Notes under the pieces: generated by a model
The model's input: only the letters and a program-made list of their open reading frames with translations
The model's database searches: none
What the model was told of the DNA's origin: nothing
NCBI GenBank assembly: GCA_021786915.1
Contig: JAJYMP010000015.1
Span: 1 to 5,614 of the forward strand
Source of the DNA: Chloroflexota bacterium
GTDB lineage: Bacteria; Chloroflexota; Limnocylindria; Limnocylindrales; CSP1-4
Direction of reading: 5' to 3'
Length of the DNA: 5,614 bases
Part shown: positions 1-5,505 of the stretch, in pieces
Position numbering within the stretch: the first letter of the stretch is position 1
Layout of the letters: every line of letters begins with the position of its first letter
Program-made: the position numbers and the translations under genes

Positions 1-50
1 TCGAACACGGCTATGGCCCTCCAGCGCCGCTCCACCCGCTCCGGGCGCAT
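1..50 (-). CDS. Possible 5' end of a divergent gene cut by the left edge
   Basis: Reading leftwards, an ATG at 50-48 opens a frame that stays open to the window edge and begins MRPERVERRWRAIAVF. A purine-rich AGAGAG (complement of 55-60) lies four bases before the ATG and could serve as a weak ribosome binding site. Sixteen residues are too few to assign a family. A second minus-strand frame starting near 108 also stays open to the edge, so the choice is uncertain. If real, the gene is divergent from the propeller gene, and positions 51-525 would be their shared upstream region. Confidence 0.22.
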   Translation of the reverse strand, partial: MRPERVERRWRAIAVF

Positions 51-415
51 GCAACTCTCTGACGACGGCCCACGCGGCGCCGTGTCCGAGCCGCAACATG
101 GTCACCATTGGCGGAGCTTGCAGGGATGTGCCATTGGGCGTCGGGTGTGCCGCGAAACCCACGCCGCCGTGTCCACGCAAGGGCTCCACCCGCTTTGCCT
201 GGTGCGCCCCGCGAGTCTGTCCGGGGGTGCGAGTTCCTCTCAAGCAGCGTGAACGTGTGCGGACTGGCCTGCGGTCAGGCTCCGTGGAGCAGGTTGGGCT
301 GGGAGCGGAAGCACGCCCATCGAGAGAGTCGGCCGCGCCGCCCGTCGCGACGCTCGGCGACGCCCGCGAGCCGGAGTGGCGGGTGGGCCCCAACTGGGGC
401 TGCGCCGAGTGCGGG

Positions 416-445
416 TTGGATCGGAGTTGACGACGGGGGCACAAT
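416..445 (+). promoter_or_regulatory. Weak candidate promoter for the propeller gene
   Basis: TTGGAT (416-421) and CACAAT (440-445) are separated by 18 bases, a plausible sigma-70-type -35/-10 pair. Transcription would begin near 452, about 75 bases before the GTG start. The -10 lies inside a small palindrome, GGCA-CAA-TGCC (438-448), which could be a protein site or chance. The match is poor, so this is a suggestion only. Confidence 0.25.
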
Positions 446-512
446 GCCGGGCATCAGCTCGAGCCCGCGATCCCACCCCTGGGTTCCAGCGGCGCATCCC
501 GGTCGAGCCGGT

Positions 513-517
513 GGAGG
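513..517 (+). promoter_or_regulatory. Ribosome binding site fixing the propeller start
   Basis: GGAGG at 513-517 lies eight bases before the GTG at 526. Other in-frame GTG or TTG codons (376, 511, 517, 520) have no comparable site at proper spacing. Starting at 526 also gives a normal-length signal peptide. Confidence 0.65.
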
Positions 518-525
518 TGTTGGCG

Positions 526-2049
526 GTGTCCCCGTTGCTTCCCACGCGCCCATCCGCGCTGATCGTTGCCCCACTCATCGGGGCCCTCACGACTGTCTCG
601 AGTGGGTTGCTCGCGGCCGCCGCAGCGGCAGTCGTCCTCACCGCGTCGCCGGCGCCAGCCTTCGCGGGGAGCTCGAACTCCAGCCCCTATGCCCAGGCGT
701 CCTGGTACAACAAGTACCTCACCGTCTCAAGTGGCACGGCCTCGCGGTGCAGCGGCAACTCCGGATCGGTGCCGCAGCCGTCGTTCGGGGCCAACGTCGA
801 CGCGAGCCACGAATGCGGCTCGCAGAGCGAGACCTCCATCGCGATCGATCCCGCCAATCCCAACGTCGTGATTGCCGGCTCGAACGAGATCCAGCGCCTG
901 CCGATGCGGGCGATGGTCTCCGCTGACGGCGGCGCGGCGTTCACGGGCGTGGACCTGCCCCTCCCGCCCCCGAGGACGAACAACGGCTTCGACTTCGGCT
1001 CCGATCCGGGCCTCGCCTTCGATTCCAACGGCGTCGCCTACTACTCGTACATCGTGGTCTTCTTCGGGGCCGGCGGCGGGATCAACGGCACCGAGATGGC
1101 GGTGGCGCGGTCGAGCGATCACGGCGCGACCTGGACGCCGACGTACTTCGCGCTCCAGACGGGCACGGCGCAGTTCAACGACAAGCCGATGATCACGGTC
1201 GACACCGGCTTCAGCGCCGGTCACCACCCCAACCGCATCTTCGTCACCTGGGACCACGCCACCGGCAACTCCTCGTCGACGAAGAACGGCAACAACGTCC
1301 TCCTGTCGACCTCCGACGACGGCGGCGCCACCTTCTCGGCGCCGGTCTCGGTCAGCGGGCCGTTCACGGGCAAGACCGGCGGCATCGGCGCCGACCCCTA
1401 TGTCGCCGGCGACGGCACCCTCCATGTCGCCTGGCAGGACTACGCGCACGGGGCGATCCTCGACGCGGCCTCGACCGATGGCGGACGAAGCTTCGCGTCG
1501 CCCCGGCTGATCGCCCGTGTCGCCGGGTTCGCGTTCAACATCGCCGCCCAGAACCGCCGCGGTGCCCTGGTCTATCCGGCCTGCGGCGCGTCCGGGGCGA
1601 CACTCTACTGCTCGTACATGGACGGCAGCTCCGCCGCGACCAACGTGTTCGTGGCCGAGTCCACGGACGGCGGCAGCTCCTGGACGTCCACCGCGATGCC
1701 GGCCGGCGGCGACCAGTTCAACCAGTGGCTCGCGGTCGACGCCTCGGACGGCTCGATCAACGTGGCCTACTACGACACCGGGACGCACGGTTCCGCCGCC
1801 GCGACCTACACGCTCGCCCGCTCGACCGACGGGGGAGCGACCTGGGCCACGAAGCCGGTGGCGACCGCGCCGACGGACGAGACCTGCTGCGCGCCCAGCG
1901 TGGACCTCGGCAACCAGTACGGGGACTACGAGGGCATCGCGGCGGCGGGCGGCACGGTCCGCCCGGTGTGGACCGACCGCCGGGCTGCCGTCATCGGCCT
2001 CGGGCTCCGGGAGGAGGTCTTCGTCGCCGCGATCACGCCGTCGCGGTGA
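526..2049 (+). CDS. Secreted Asp-box (BNR/sialidase-like) beta-propeller protein
   Basis: With the GTG start at 526 the product has 507 residues. It opens with a Sec-type signal peptide: hydrophobic residues about 11-40, then an AFA|GS cleavage site after residue 47. The mature part carries six Asp-box motifs of the S-x-D-x-G-x-x-W/F type, at about residues 132-139, 196-203, 263-270, 316-323, 379-386 and 433-440, spaced about 50-65 apart. This is the signature of a six-bladed sialidase-fold propeller. Further typical elements are SETSIAIDPANPNVV (101-115) and GDYEGIAAAGGTVRPVWTD (466-484), with several cysteines that could form disulfides outside the cell. Such genes are often named exo-alpha-sialidase. 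However, I see no FRIP/RIP motif near the N-terminus and cannot assign the arginine triad or the Tyr/Glu pair, so enzymatic activity is unproven. It could be a glycosidase, a binding protein or a structural exoprotein. There is no C-terminal anchor, so it is probably released. Confidence 0.85.
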   Translation: MSPLLPTRPSALIVAPLIGALTTVSSGLLAAAAAAVVLTASPAPAFAGSSNSSPYAQASWYNKYLTVSSGTASRCSGNSGSVPQPSFGANVDASHECGSQSETSIAIDPANPNVVIAGSNEIQRLPMRAMVSADGGAAFTGVDLPLPPPRTNNGFDFGSDPGLAFDSNGVAYYSYIVVFFGAGGGINGTEMAVARSSDHGATWTPTYFALQTGTAQFNDKPMITVDTGFSAGHHPNRIFVTWDHATGNSSSTKNGNNVLLSTSDDGGATFSAPVSVSGPFTGKTGGIGADPYVAGDGTLHVAWQDYAHGAILDAASTDGGRSFASPRLIARVAGFAFNIAAQNRRGALVYPACGASGATLYCSYMDGSSAATNVFVAESTDGGSSWTSTAMPAGGDQFNQWLAVDASDGSINVAYYDTGTHGSAAATYTLARSTDGGATWATKPVATAPTDETCCAPSVDLGNQYGDYEGIAAAGGTVRPVWTDRRAAVIGLGLREEVFVAAITPSR

Positions 2050-2246
2050 CGCCTGAAGCACCGGTGATCGGCCTGTCCGTGACGAGAGCCTCTTGCGGCT
2101 CAAGGCGGACGTCGCAACAATCGACACGTTCGGGCGTCAGGCACTCCCGGAGGTGCCGAGATGGCGAGCGGGCGAGGTGCAACTGGATGCGGTCCGGCCT
2201 GGTCGGTTCGCTCCTTGTCGGGGTGGCTGACGGGATTCGGCATGCG

Positions 2247-2268
2247 CGGCTCGGCCGTGGCCGAGCCG
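2247..2268. repeat. Perfect 10-bp inverted repeat (hairpin)
   Basis: CGGCTCGGCC and GGCCGAGCCG are exact reverse complements separated by GT. As RNA it would form a nine-base-pair GC stem with a four-base loop. It lies about 200 bases after the propeller stop codon and could end or stabilise that transcript. With no T-run it is not a classical intrinsic terminator, and it could equally be a protein-binding palindrome. Confidence 0.6.
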
Positions 2269-2390
2269 GGTACGGGAGACATCCGGGGGGACGCCTTCTG
2301 GCTGGGGGTGCCGCCCTGCGCGTGGGGGGCGCGGTCGCCTGGCTGGCCAGGCCGGCGAAGCAGCGCAGGCGCTTCGGTGCTCTCGCGGGT

Positions 2391-2413
2391 GTGCTGCGTC
2401 GACGTCGTAGCAC
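2391..2413. repeat. Imperfect 23-base palindrome
   Basis: GTGCTGCGTCG, a central A, and CGTCGTAGCAC pair at nine Watson-Crick positions plus one G-T, with one mismatch. It lies about 130-150 bases before the marR start. It may be a regulatory site, a hairpin or chance in GC-rich sequence. Confidence 0.4.
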
Positions 2414-2445
2414 GGCAGCCCAGGGCGTTGATCGCCGCGGCGTCG

Positions 2446-2481
2446 ATATTAGTAGCCAGCAGGCAACCTCCTTGCTACGCT
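2446..2481 (+). promoter_or_regulatory. Candidate marR promoter/operator with nested inverted repeats
   Basis: This patch is unusually AT-rich for the window. It contains GTAGC (2452-2456) and its exact complement GCTAC (2474-2478); GCAA-CCTCC-TTGC (2463-2475); and GTAGCC/GGCAAC (2452-2457 and 2462-2467), which match at five of six positions. TACGCT (2476-2481) is an acceptable -10 and overlaps the right arm, giving a leader of about 55 bases to the marR ATG; no clear -35 is seen. MarR proteins commonly bind palindromes over their own promoters, so autoregulation is a reasonable inference. Confidence 0.4.
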
Positions 2482-2543
2482 CCAGCCCACGAGGCTGTCC
2501 CGGTGGCGGTCCCTGGCCGCCGCGGCTTGCATGGGAGCAACGG

Positions 2544-2996
2544 ATGGGCGAACCGGATCTCGTGGCCGAACTCGAGCGGGTCGTCGTCGGAGCTGTCGGC
2601 CTGACCACGCGCGCCCTCGCTGATGCCGCAGCCGGCGCCGAGCTCACGTTCCCGCAGTGGCGCGCCCTCCTCATCCTCGGCGAGGACGCCGACGGCGCCC
2701 GCGTCGGTCAGGTCGCGGGTCGCGTCGGCGTCACCGTGCCGGCGACCAGCCGGCTCCTCCGCCGCCTCGCGAGTCGGGGCCTCGTCGCCCTGAGCACCGA
2801 CGAGGCGGACCGCCGGGCGAAGCGAGCCCGATTGACGGATGCGGGCCTCAAGGTGCGCTCGGCGATCTTGCGCTACCGGCACGACGTCCTGGGTGCGGTG
2901 GCGGAACGGATCAGTGGCCAGACCGAGTCGGGAACGGGCACCGGGACCGCGACGGCGATCTCGGCCTTCGCCGACGCCCTCGGGGCGTACGCCTGA
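2544..2996 (+). CDS. MarR-family transcriptional regulator
   Basis: The 150-residue product has the standard length and order of a MarR winged-helix repressor. An N-terminal helix (about 5-30) serves dimerisation. LTFPQWRALLIL (34-45) is the family's conserved entry to the DNA-binding domain. Helix-turn-helix residues lie at about 53-81, with recognition helix VPATSRLLRRLASRGLV. The wing follows as DEADRRAKRARLTDAG (86-101), matching the family pattern D-x-R-x(5)-LT. The C-terminal helices (about 104-148) complete the dimer interface. The ATG at 2544 is preceded by GGGAG at 2533-2537 with six bases between; the open frame continues further upstream but without family similarity. The ligand cannot be told from sequence: MarR proteins sense phenolics, drugs or oxidants, and the stretch contains no cysteine for redox sensing. 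Likely targets are its own promoter and perhaps the membrane-protein gene 293 bases downstream. Confidence 0.92.
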   Translation: MGEPDLVAELERVVVGAVGLTTRALADAAAGAELTFPQWRALLILGEDADGARVGQVAGRVGVTVPATSRLLRRLASRGLVALSTDEADRRAKRARLTDAGLKVRSAILRYRHDVLGAVAERISGQTESGTGTGTATAISAFADALGAYA

Positions 2997-3289
2997 TCGA
3001 CGCGCTCTCGGCCGTGTCCACCGTCCCGCTGTGATCGCGCCAGTGGCGACCTGCTCGACGGGCGAGGTCCCATCCGCATCGGGACGCACACCCAGCTCGG
3101 GTGGACTGTCCGGGAGCGGGCGCTCTGGCCGGCGGGGGCGTGCGGGACGAGTCTTCGCGCGGGCGAAGCGCGATGTAGCGTTGCAGGTGCCCCTGGGCAG
3201 GCGCGCCGGGCCCGAACACGAGCGGGAGCAGGGCCGGGGCCGAACCCAGCTGCGAGGCGACCCGCCCTCGGCGTGGTCGAGGAGGCCGT
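2997..3289. other. Gap between marR and the membrane-protein gene
   Basis: No complete gene is supported. Overlapping inverted repeats lie at 3153-3168 (CTTCGC, GCGG, GCGAAG) and 3155-3173 (TCGCGC/GCGCGA). A possible -10, TAGCGT, sits at 3176-3181 without a clear -35. On the minus strand, 3261-3145 reads as a protein-like stretch without a start or known motif. The ribosome binding site for the next gene closes the region. Confidence 0.45.
3279..3285 (+). promoter_or_regulatory. Ribosome binding site of the membrane-protein gene
   Basis: GAGGAGG at 3279-3285 is a near-perfect anti-16S match, four bases before the ATG at 3290. The spacing is slightly short, but no other in-frame start is available before the first membrane segment. 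Confidence 0.65.
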
Positions 3290-4057
3290 ATGGGCGAGAG
3301 AGGTTGGCCGGGCCGAGCGGGGTCTGGGCCGTGGTCACGAACGGAACGGACCTCGTCTGCGCTCATCGTCTACGCCATCGCATTAGCGGCATTCCTGCTC
3401 GCGCCTCCCTATCTGCGATCGCCGGCGGGGCCGCCCCGGGCCTTCACATGGCAGGAGGCGGTCGACCTGGCGACGCCGCTCGTCGTCATCCCGCTGGCGT
3501 GGCTCGTGCTGGATCGCTCCGGCGGGCTGGGACGCCGCGGGCTCGTGCCGCTCCTGGTGGTTGCGGCGCTGTGGGTCGAAGGCCAGGGGATCCACCTTGC
3601 GGCGAACGCGATCGGCGACGCGTTCGCCCGCGACGATGCCGAGGCGTTCTACCGGACGGTGCCGGGCGAGCTCGATCTATGGCTCGACGAGACCCTGAGC
3701 CACTGGATGTGGCACTTGGCGTGGGTGGCGCTCTCGCTGCTCATGCTTGCGGCGGCAACCCGCGGACACCTCCCGTTGCCAGTCGGCCCGAGCGCGACGG
3801 CCTCGGTGGCTGGCGTGGTGCACGGTGCCGTGTTCTTCCTCGTCTCCGTCGAGGGCGTGACGACCCTGCTCGGCCTCCCGGCTTCGATCCTGACCCTCGT
3901 CTGGTGCCTGCTCGCGAGCCGGCGAGGTCTTGGTCGGCACCCGGTCGTGACGTTCTTCCTCGTGTCGACGCTCGTCACGCTGCTCGGGTACGTCGGGTGG
4001 GCGGCGCTTAACCACTGGACGCTCCCGGAGTTCAGCAAGGTCGGCCTGTTCAGCTGA
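3290..4057 (+). CDS. Multi-pass membrane protein of unknown family
   Basis: The 255-residue product is strongly hydrophobic, with about seven likely membrane segments: residues 23-41, 56-75, 84-106, 136-156, 168-190, 192-209 and 218-241. A short basic N-terminus precedes the first. I do not recognise the family. Notable are polar residues at or near membrane edges: EGQGIHLAAN (97-106; E97, H102, N106), DETLSHWMWH (133-142; D133, E134, H138, H142), VHG (177-179; H178) and E188. Such His/Asp/Glu clusters in consecutive helices could bind a metal or heme, or form an intramembrane hydrolase site as in the ceramidase/PAQR (CREST) superfamily, but the CREST motifs are not matched clearly. Codons are strongly G/C-ending, so it is a real gene. 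It follows marR on the same strand after 293 bases, which makes regulation by MarR possible but not shown. Confidence 0.8.
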   Translation: MGERGWPGRAGSGPWSRTERTSSALIVYAIALAAFLLAPPYLRSPAGPPRAFTWQEAVDLATPLVVIPLAWLVLDRSGGLGRRGLVPLLVVAALWVEGQGIHLAANAIGDAFARDDAEAFYRTVPGELDLWLDETLSHWMWHLAWVALSLLMLAAATRGHLPLPVGPSATASVAGVVHGAVFFLVSVEGVTTLLGLPASILTLVWCLLASRRGLGRHPVVTFFLVSTLVTLLGYVGWAALNHWTLPEFSKVGLFS

Positions 4058-4084
4058 CACGCTGTCGCGGCGCAGTAGCGACCG

Positions 4085-4102
4085 TCAGCGGTCTCAGCGG
4101 TC
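4085..4102. repeat. Perfect 9-base tandem duplication
   Basis: TCAGCGGTC occurs twice without a gap (4085-4093 and 4094-4102). It lies 28 bases after the membrane-protein stop and just before a second, longer tandem repeat. It looks like replication slippage in non-coding DNA. Confidence 0.7.
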
Positions 4103-4114
4103 GTTGGCCGCCCC

Positions 4115-4159
4115 GAGGCGCTCCCGCGTCGAAGCCGGAGGCGCTCCCGCGCCGAAGCC
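4115..4159. repeat. Two-copy tandem repeat, period 23
   Basis: A 22-base unit starting GAGGCGCTCCCGCG and ending CGAAGCC occurs at 4115-4136 and 4138-4159. The copies differ at one position (T4129 against C4152), with a single G between them. No coding role is evident. Confidence 0.75.
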
Positions 4160-4296
4160 CAGCGGGCCAGCTCGGCAGCCGACCGGCATCCGTCGCGCGA
4201 CGCGGCAGAGCTCCAGATCGCGTCGACACTCCGTCTGCCGCCCAGCTGATCTCGGGGCGCACATCGAACCGACGCAGTCGCGCTCCGTGCGACGAG

Positions 4297-4626
4297 GTTG
4301 CGCACCAGATCCTGTGGATCAACCCGGTCACCGACGGCCTGCCGCCCCCGCCCTCGGGGCGGAGCCCGTCGAGCCCGACGCCATGCGCCGGCCCCCGCGC
4401 CCGCCGGGGCAGTCGATCCTAAGCGCCGGACTGTGGCAGCAGGCCCTCAGGGTCCCCCGCAACCGCGGGCGCCAGACCTGTTCCCGCTCCGCCGATCGTC
4501 GCCGCGCGGGCCACGTCCACCCCTGAGATCGCCGTCGTCCTCGTCGCCTCGACCGCGGCATTCCTGGCGGTCGAGGGCGAGAAGACGGTTCGACGCCGAA
4601 CGAACCGCTGGCCGACGAGCGCGTGA
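4297..4626 (+). pseudogene. Decayed 3' end of a P-type cation-transporting ATPase
   Basis: Three pieces in two frames align, in order, with the C-terminal membrane part of a P2/P3-type ATPase. First, about 4303-4344 reads HQILWINPVTDGLP; the family consensus is QILWINLVTDGLP, so one Leu has become Pro. Second, after loss of one base in the C-run 4345-4349, the next frame (4350-4451) reads ALGAEPVEPDAMRRPPRPP and then SILSAGLWQQALR, the classic ALGxEPxExDxMxRPPRxP segment after helix 6. Third, 4522-4626, back in the first frame, reads PEIAVVLVASTAAFLAVEGEK followed by a basic tail and TGA, resembling the last helix and C-terminus. Roughly 100 residues of helices 7-9 are missing between the second and third pieces. 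The phosphorylation (DKTGT) and nucleotide-binding domains are absent from the window. The gene cannot make a working pump. Ca2+, Mg2+ or another cation cannot be told from the remnant. The N-terminal limit is approximate. Confidence 0.85.
4586..4607. repeat. Inverted repeat in the ATPase remnant tail
   Basis: CGGTTCG (4586-4592) and CGAACCG (4601-4607) are exact reverse complements with an eight-base loop; an alternative hairpin is GTTCG-ACGC-CGAAC (4588-4601). CGGTTCGAC recurs directly at 4643-4651. No T-run follows. Confidence 0.4.
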
Positions 4627-4700
4627 GACCGCCGATCAGGGGCGGTTCGACCCGGGCCCACACGTGCCGGAAGCCCTGTCGGTTGCAGTCGCCCGCGGCG

Positions 4701-4713
4701 TAGGGTGGCCGGG
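4701..4713 (+). promoter_or_regulatory. Promoter for leaderless transcription of the VIT gene
   Basis: TAGGGT at 4701-4706 fits the TAnnnT -10 consensus of high-GC bacteria. Six bases then separate it from the GTG at 4713, placing the expected transcription start on the first base of the start codon. No Shine-Dalgarno sequence precedes that GTG. A clear -35 is not visible; TTGCAG (4683-4688) is too close. No DtxR/IdeR-like iron box is recognisable here. Confidence 0.5.
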
Positions 4714-5447
4714 TGACACCCAGGGCGGCGATCCATGAGCACAAGCTCCCGGATGCCACCGAGCCCCACGAGACGGGCGCCAACAGCGTGCTGCGGCCGG
4801 TCGTGTTCGGCGGCAACGACGGGCTCGTGTCCAACCTCGCGCTCGTCATGGGCGTGGCGGGCGCGAACCCCGCACCGCCGATCATCGTCCTGGCGGGCAT
4901 CGCGGGCCTGCTGGCCGGAGCCTTCAGCATGGCGGTGGGCGAGTTCATCTCGGTCCAGAGCCAGCGCGAGCTCCTCGACTACCAGGTCGCGTTCCAGCAC
5001 AAGCAGCTCCGGGAGGCGGCCGACCAGGAGCGCGCGATCCTGACGAGGATCTACATCGAGCGGGGCTTCCCGGTCGACGAGACCGAGCGGATCGTCGAGG
5101 TGATCTTCGAGGAGCCGGAGAACGCCGTCCGAACGATGATCTTCGAGGAGGTGGGCCTCGACGAGCGGTCCATCGGCTCGCCTCTGATGGCGGCCGGCGG
5201 ATCGTTCCTCGCCTTCACGCTGGGGGCGTCCATCCCGCTGCTGCCGTACCTCATCTGGTCGGGGACCGTGGCATTCGCGTCGTCGCTGGGCGTCAGCCTC
5301 GTCGCCCTCGGGCTGCTCGGGCTGGGGATCGGGATCATGACCCGCCGGTCGCTCCCGTACACCGCGATCCGCCAGACGCTCCTGGGCGGGGCGGCCGCTG
5401 CGGTGACCTACGGGGTTGGCTCGTTCATCGGGGTCCAGGCCGGGTAG
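4713..5447 (+). CDS. VIT1/CCC1-family iron/manganese transporter
   Basis: The 244-residue product matches the VIT1/CCC1 (DUF125) family in length and architecture: five membrane helices with a cytosolic helical domain between the second and third. RPVVFGGNDGLVSNLALVMG (28-47) is the family's first-helix signature with its NDG Asp (D36). SMAVGEFISVQSQRE (72-86) closes helix 2, including the conserved Met (M73). Residues about 87-155 form the amphipathic, Glu-rich domain (for example E101, E106, E116, E124, E126, E133, E134) that in characterised members binds transported metal. Helices 3-5 lie at about 157-180, 184-208 and 218-242. Family members move Fe2+ or Mn2+ out of the cytosol, in eukaryotes into vacuoles, usually by proton antiport; here export across the plasma membrane is inferred. 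The N-terminus has three His (8, 10, 19) and no ferritin-like domain, so it is not MbfA-type. The start at GTG 4713 is leaderless; the nearby ATG at 4735 is out of frame. A dead cation ATPase lies just upstream. Confidence 0.92.
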   Translation: MTPRAAIHEHKLPDATEPHETGANSVLRPVVFGGNDGLVSNLALVMGVAGANPAPPIIVLAGIAGLLAGAFSMAVGEFISVQSQRELLDYQVAFQHKQLREAADQERAILTRIYIERGFPVDETERIVEVIFEEPENAVRTMIFEEVGLDERSIGSPLMAAGGSFLAFTLGASIPLLPYLIWSGTVAFASSLGVSLVALGLLGLGIGIMTRRSLPYTAIRQTLLGGAAAAVTYGVGSFIGVQAG

Positions 5448-5505
5448 CAAGGCTGCGGGCCACCGGGGGCGCTGGCTCGTGCCGGTCGGCGAACCGCGGG
5501 ACTCC
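5448..5505. other. Short convergent intergenic region
   Basis: Fifty-eight bases separate two converging stop codons. A weak stem, GGGCCA (5457-5462) with TGGCTC (5473-5478), includes one G-T pair and a ten-base loop. There is no T-run on either strand, so I do not call a terminator. Confidence 0.4.

Larger units (their letters stand above)
51..525. other. Upstream region without a recognisable gene
   Basis: All six frames were read. The open frames here have mixed third-position composition and no family motif, unlike the strongly G/C-ending codons of the genes downstream. Visible structure is a compact hairpin at 387-400 (GCCCC, loop AACT, GGGGC) with no T-run after it, and the weak promoter candidate at 416-445. 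The remainder shows nothing I can interpret. Confidence 0.5.
2050..2543. other. Intergenic region rich in inverted repeats
   Basis: No frame gives a recognisable protein, and third-position composition is clearly weaker than in the flanking genes. The plus-strand frame of marR stays open backwards through this stretch, which is common in DNA this GC-rich. It contains a strong palindrome (2247-2268), a smaller one (2337-2352: GCCTGGC, TG, GCCAGGC), an imperfect 23-base palindrome (2391-2413) and an AT-richer operator-like patch (2446-2481). No T-run follows any of the hairpins. Confidence 0.55.
4058..4296. other. Gap after the membrane-protein gene, with short tandem repeats
   Basis: No frame gives a recognisable product, and no ATPase motif belonging to the remnant downstream is visible before about 4297. 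The two tandem duplications listed separately lie at its left end. No stem with a T-run follows the stop codon at 4057. Confidence 0.45.

Noticed and set aside
376..525. N-terminally extended start for the propeller protein at GTG 376
   Set aside because: The extra 50 residues are Arg-rich and would bury the signal peptide. GGAGG eight bases before 526 gives a better start.
727..2127. Very long minus-strand open frame opposite the propeller gene
   Set aside because: It mirrors the codon bias of the plus-strand gene, is full of Arg/Gly/Val, and has no domain. The plus strand has a signal peptide and six Asp-boxes.
2180..2370. Hydrophobic stretch (LLAGGAALRVGGAVAWLARP) resembling the tail of an MFS transporter
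   Set aside because: Only one loosely similar segment, with no second motif and weak third-position bias. Not enough to call a remnant, unlike the ATPase case.
1725..2543. Long N-terminal extension of MarR in the same frame
   Set aside because: The extension overlaps the propeller gene, has no family similarity and poorer codon bias. A good ribosome binding site and family-length start exist at 2544.
4641..4655. GGTTCGACC resembling a tRNA T-arm
   Set aside because: The bases beside the loop do not form the required five-pair stem, and no acceptor or anticodon arm is present nearby.
4735..5043. Out-of-frame ATG open frame inside the VIT gene
   Set aside because: Ser/Arg-rich shadow of the VIT coding sequence without any motif.
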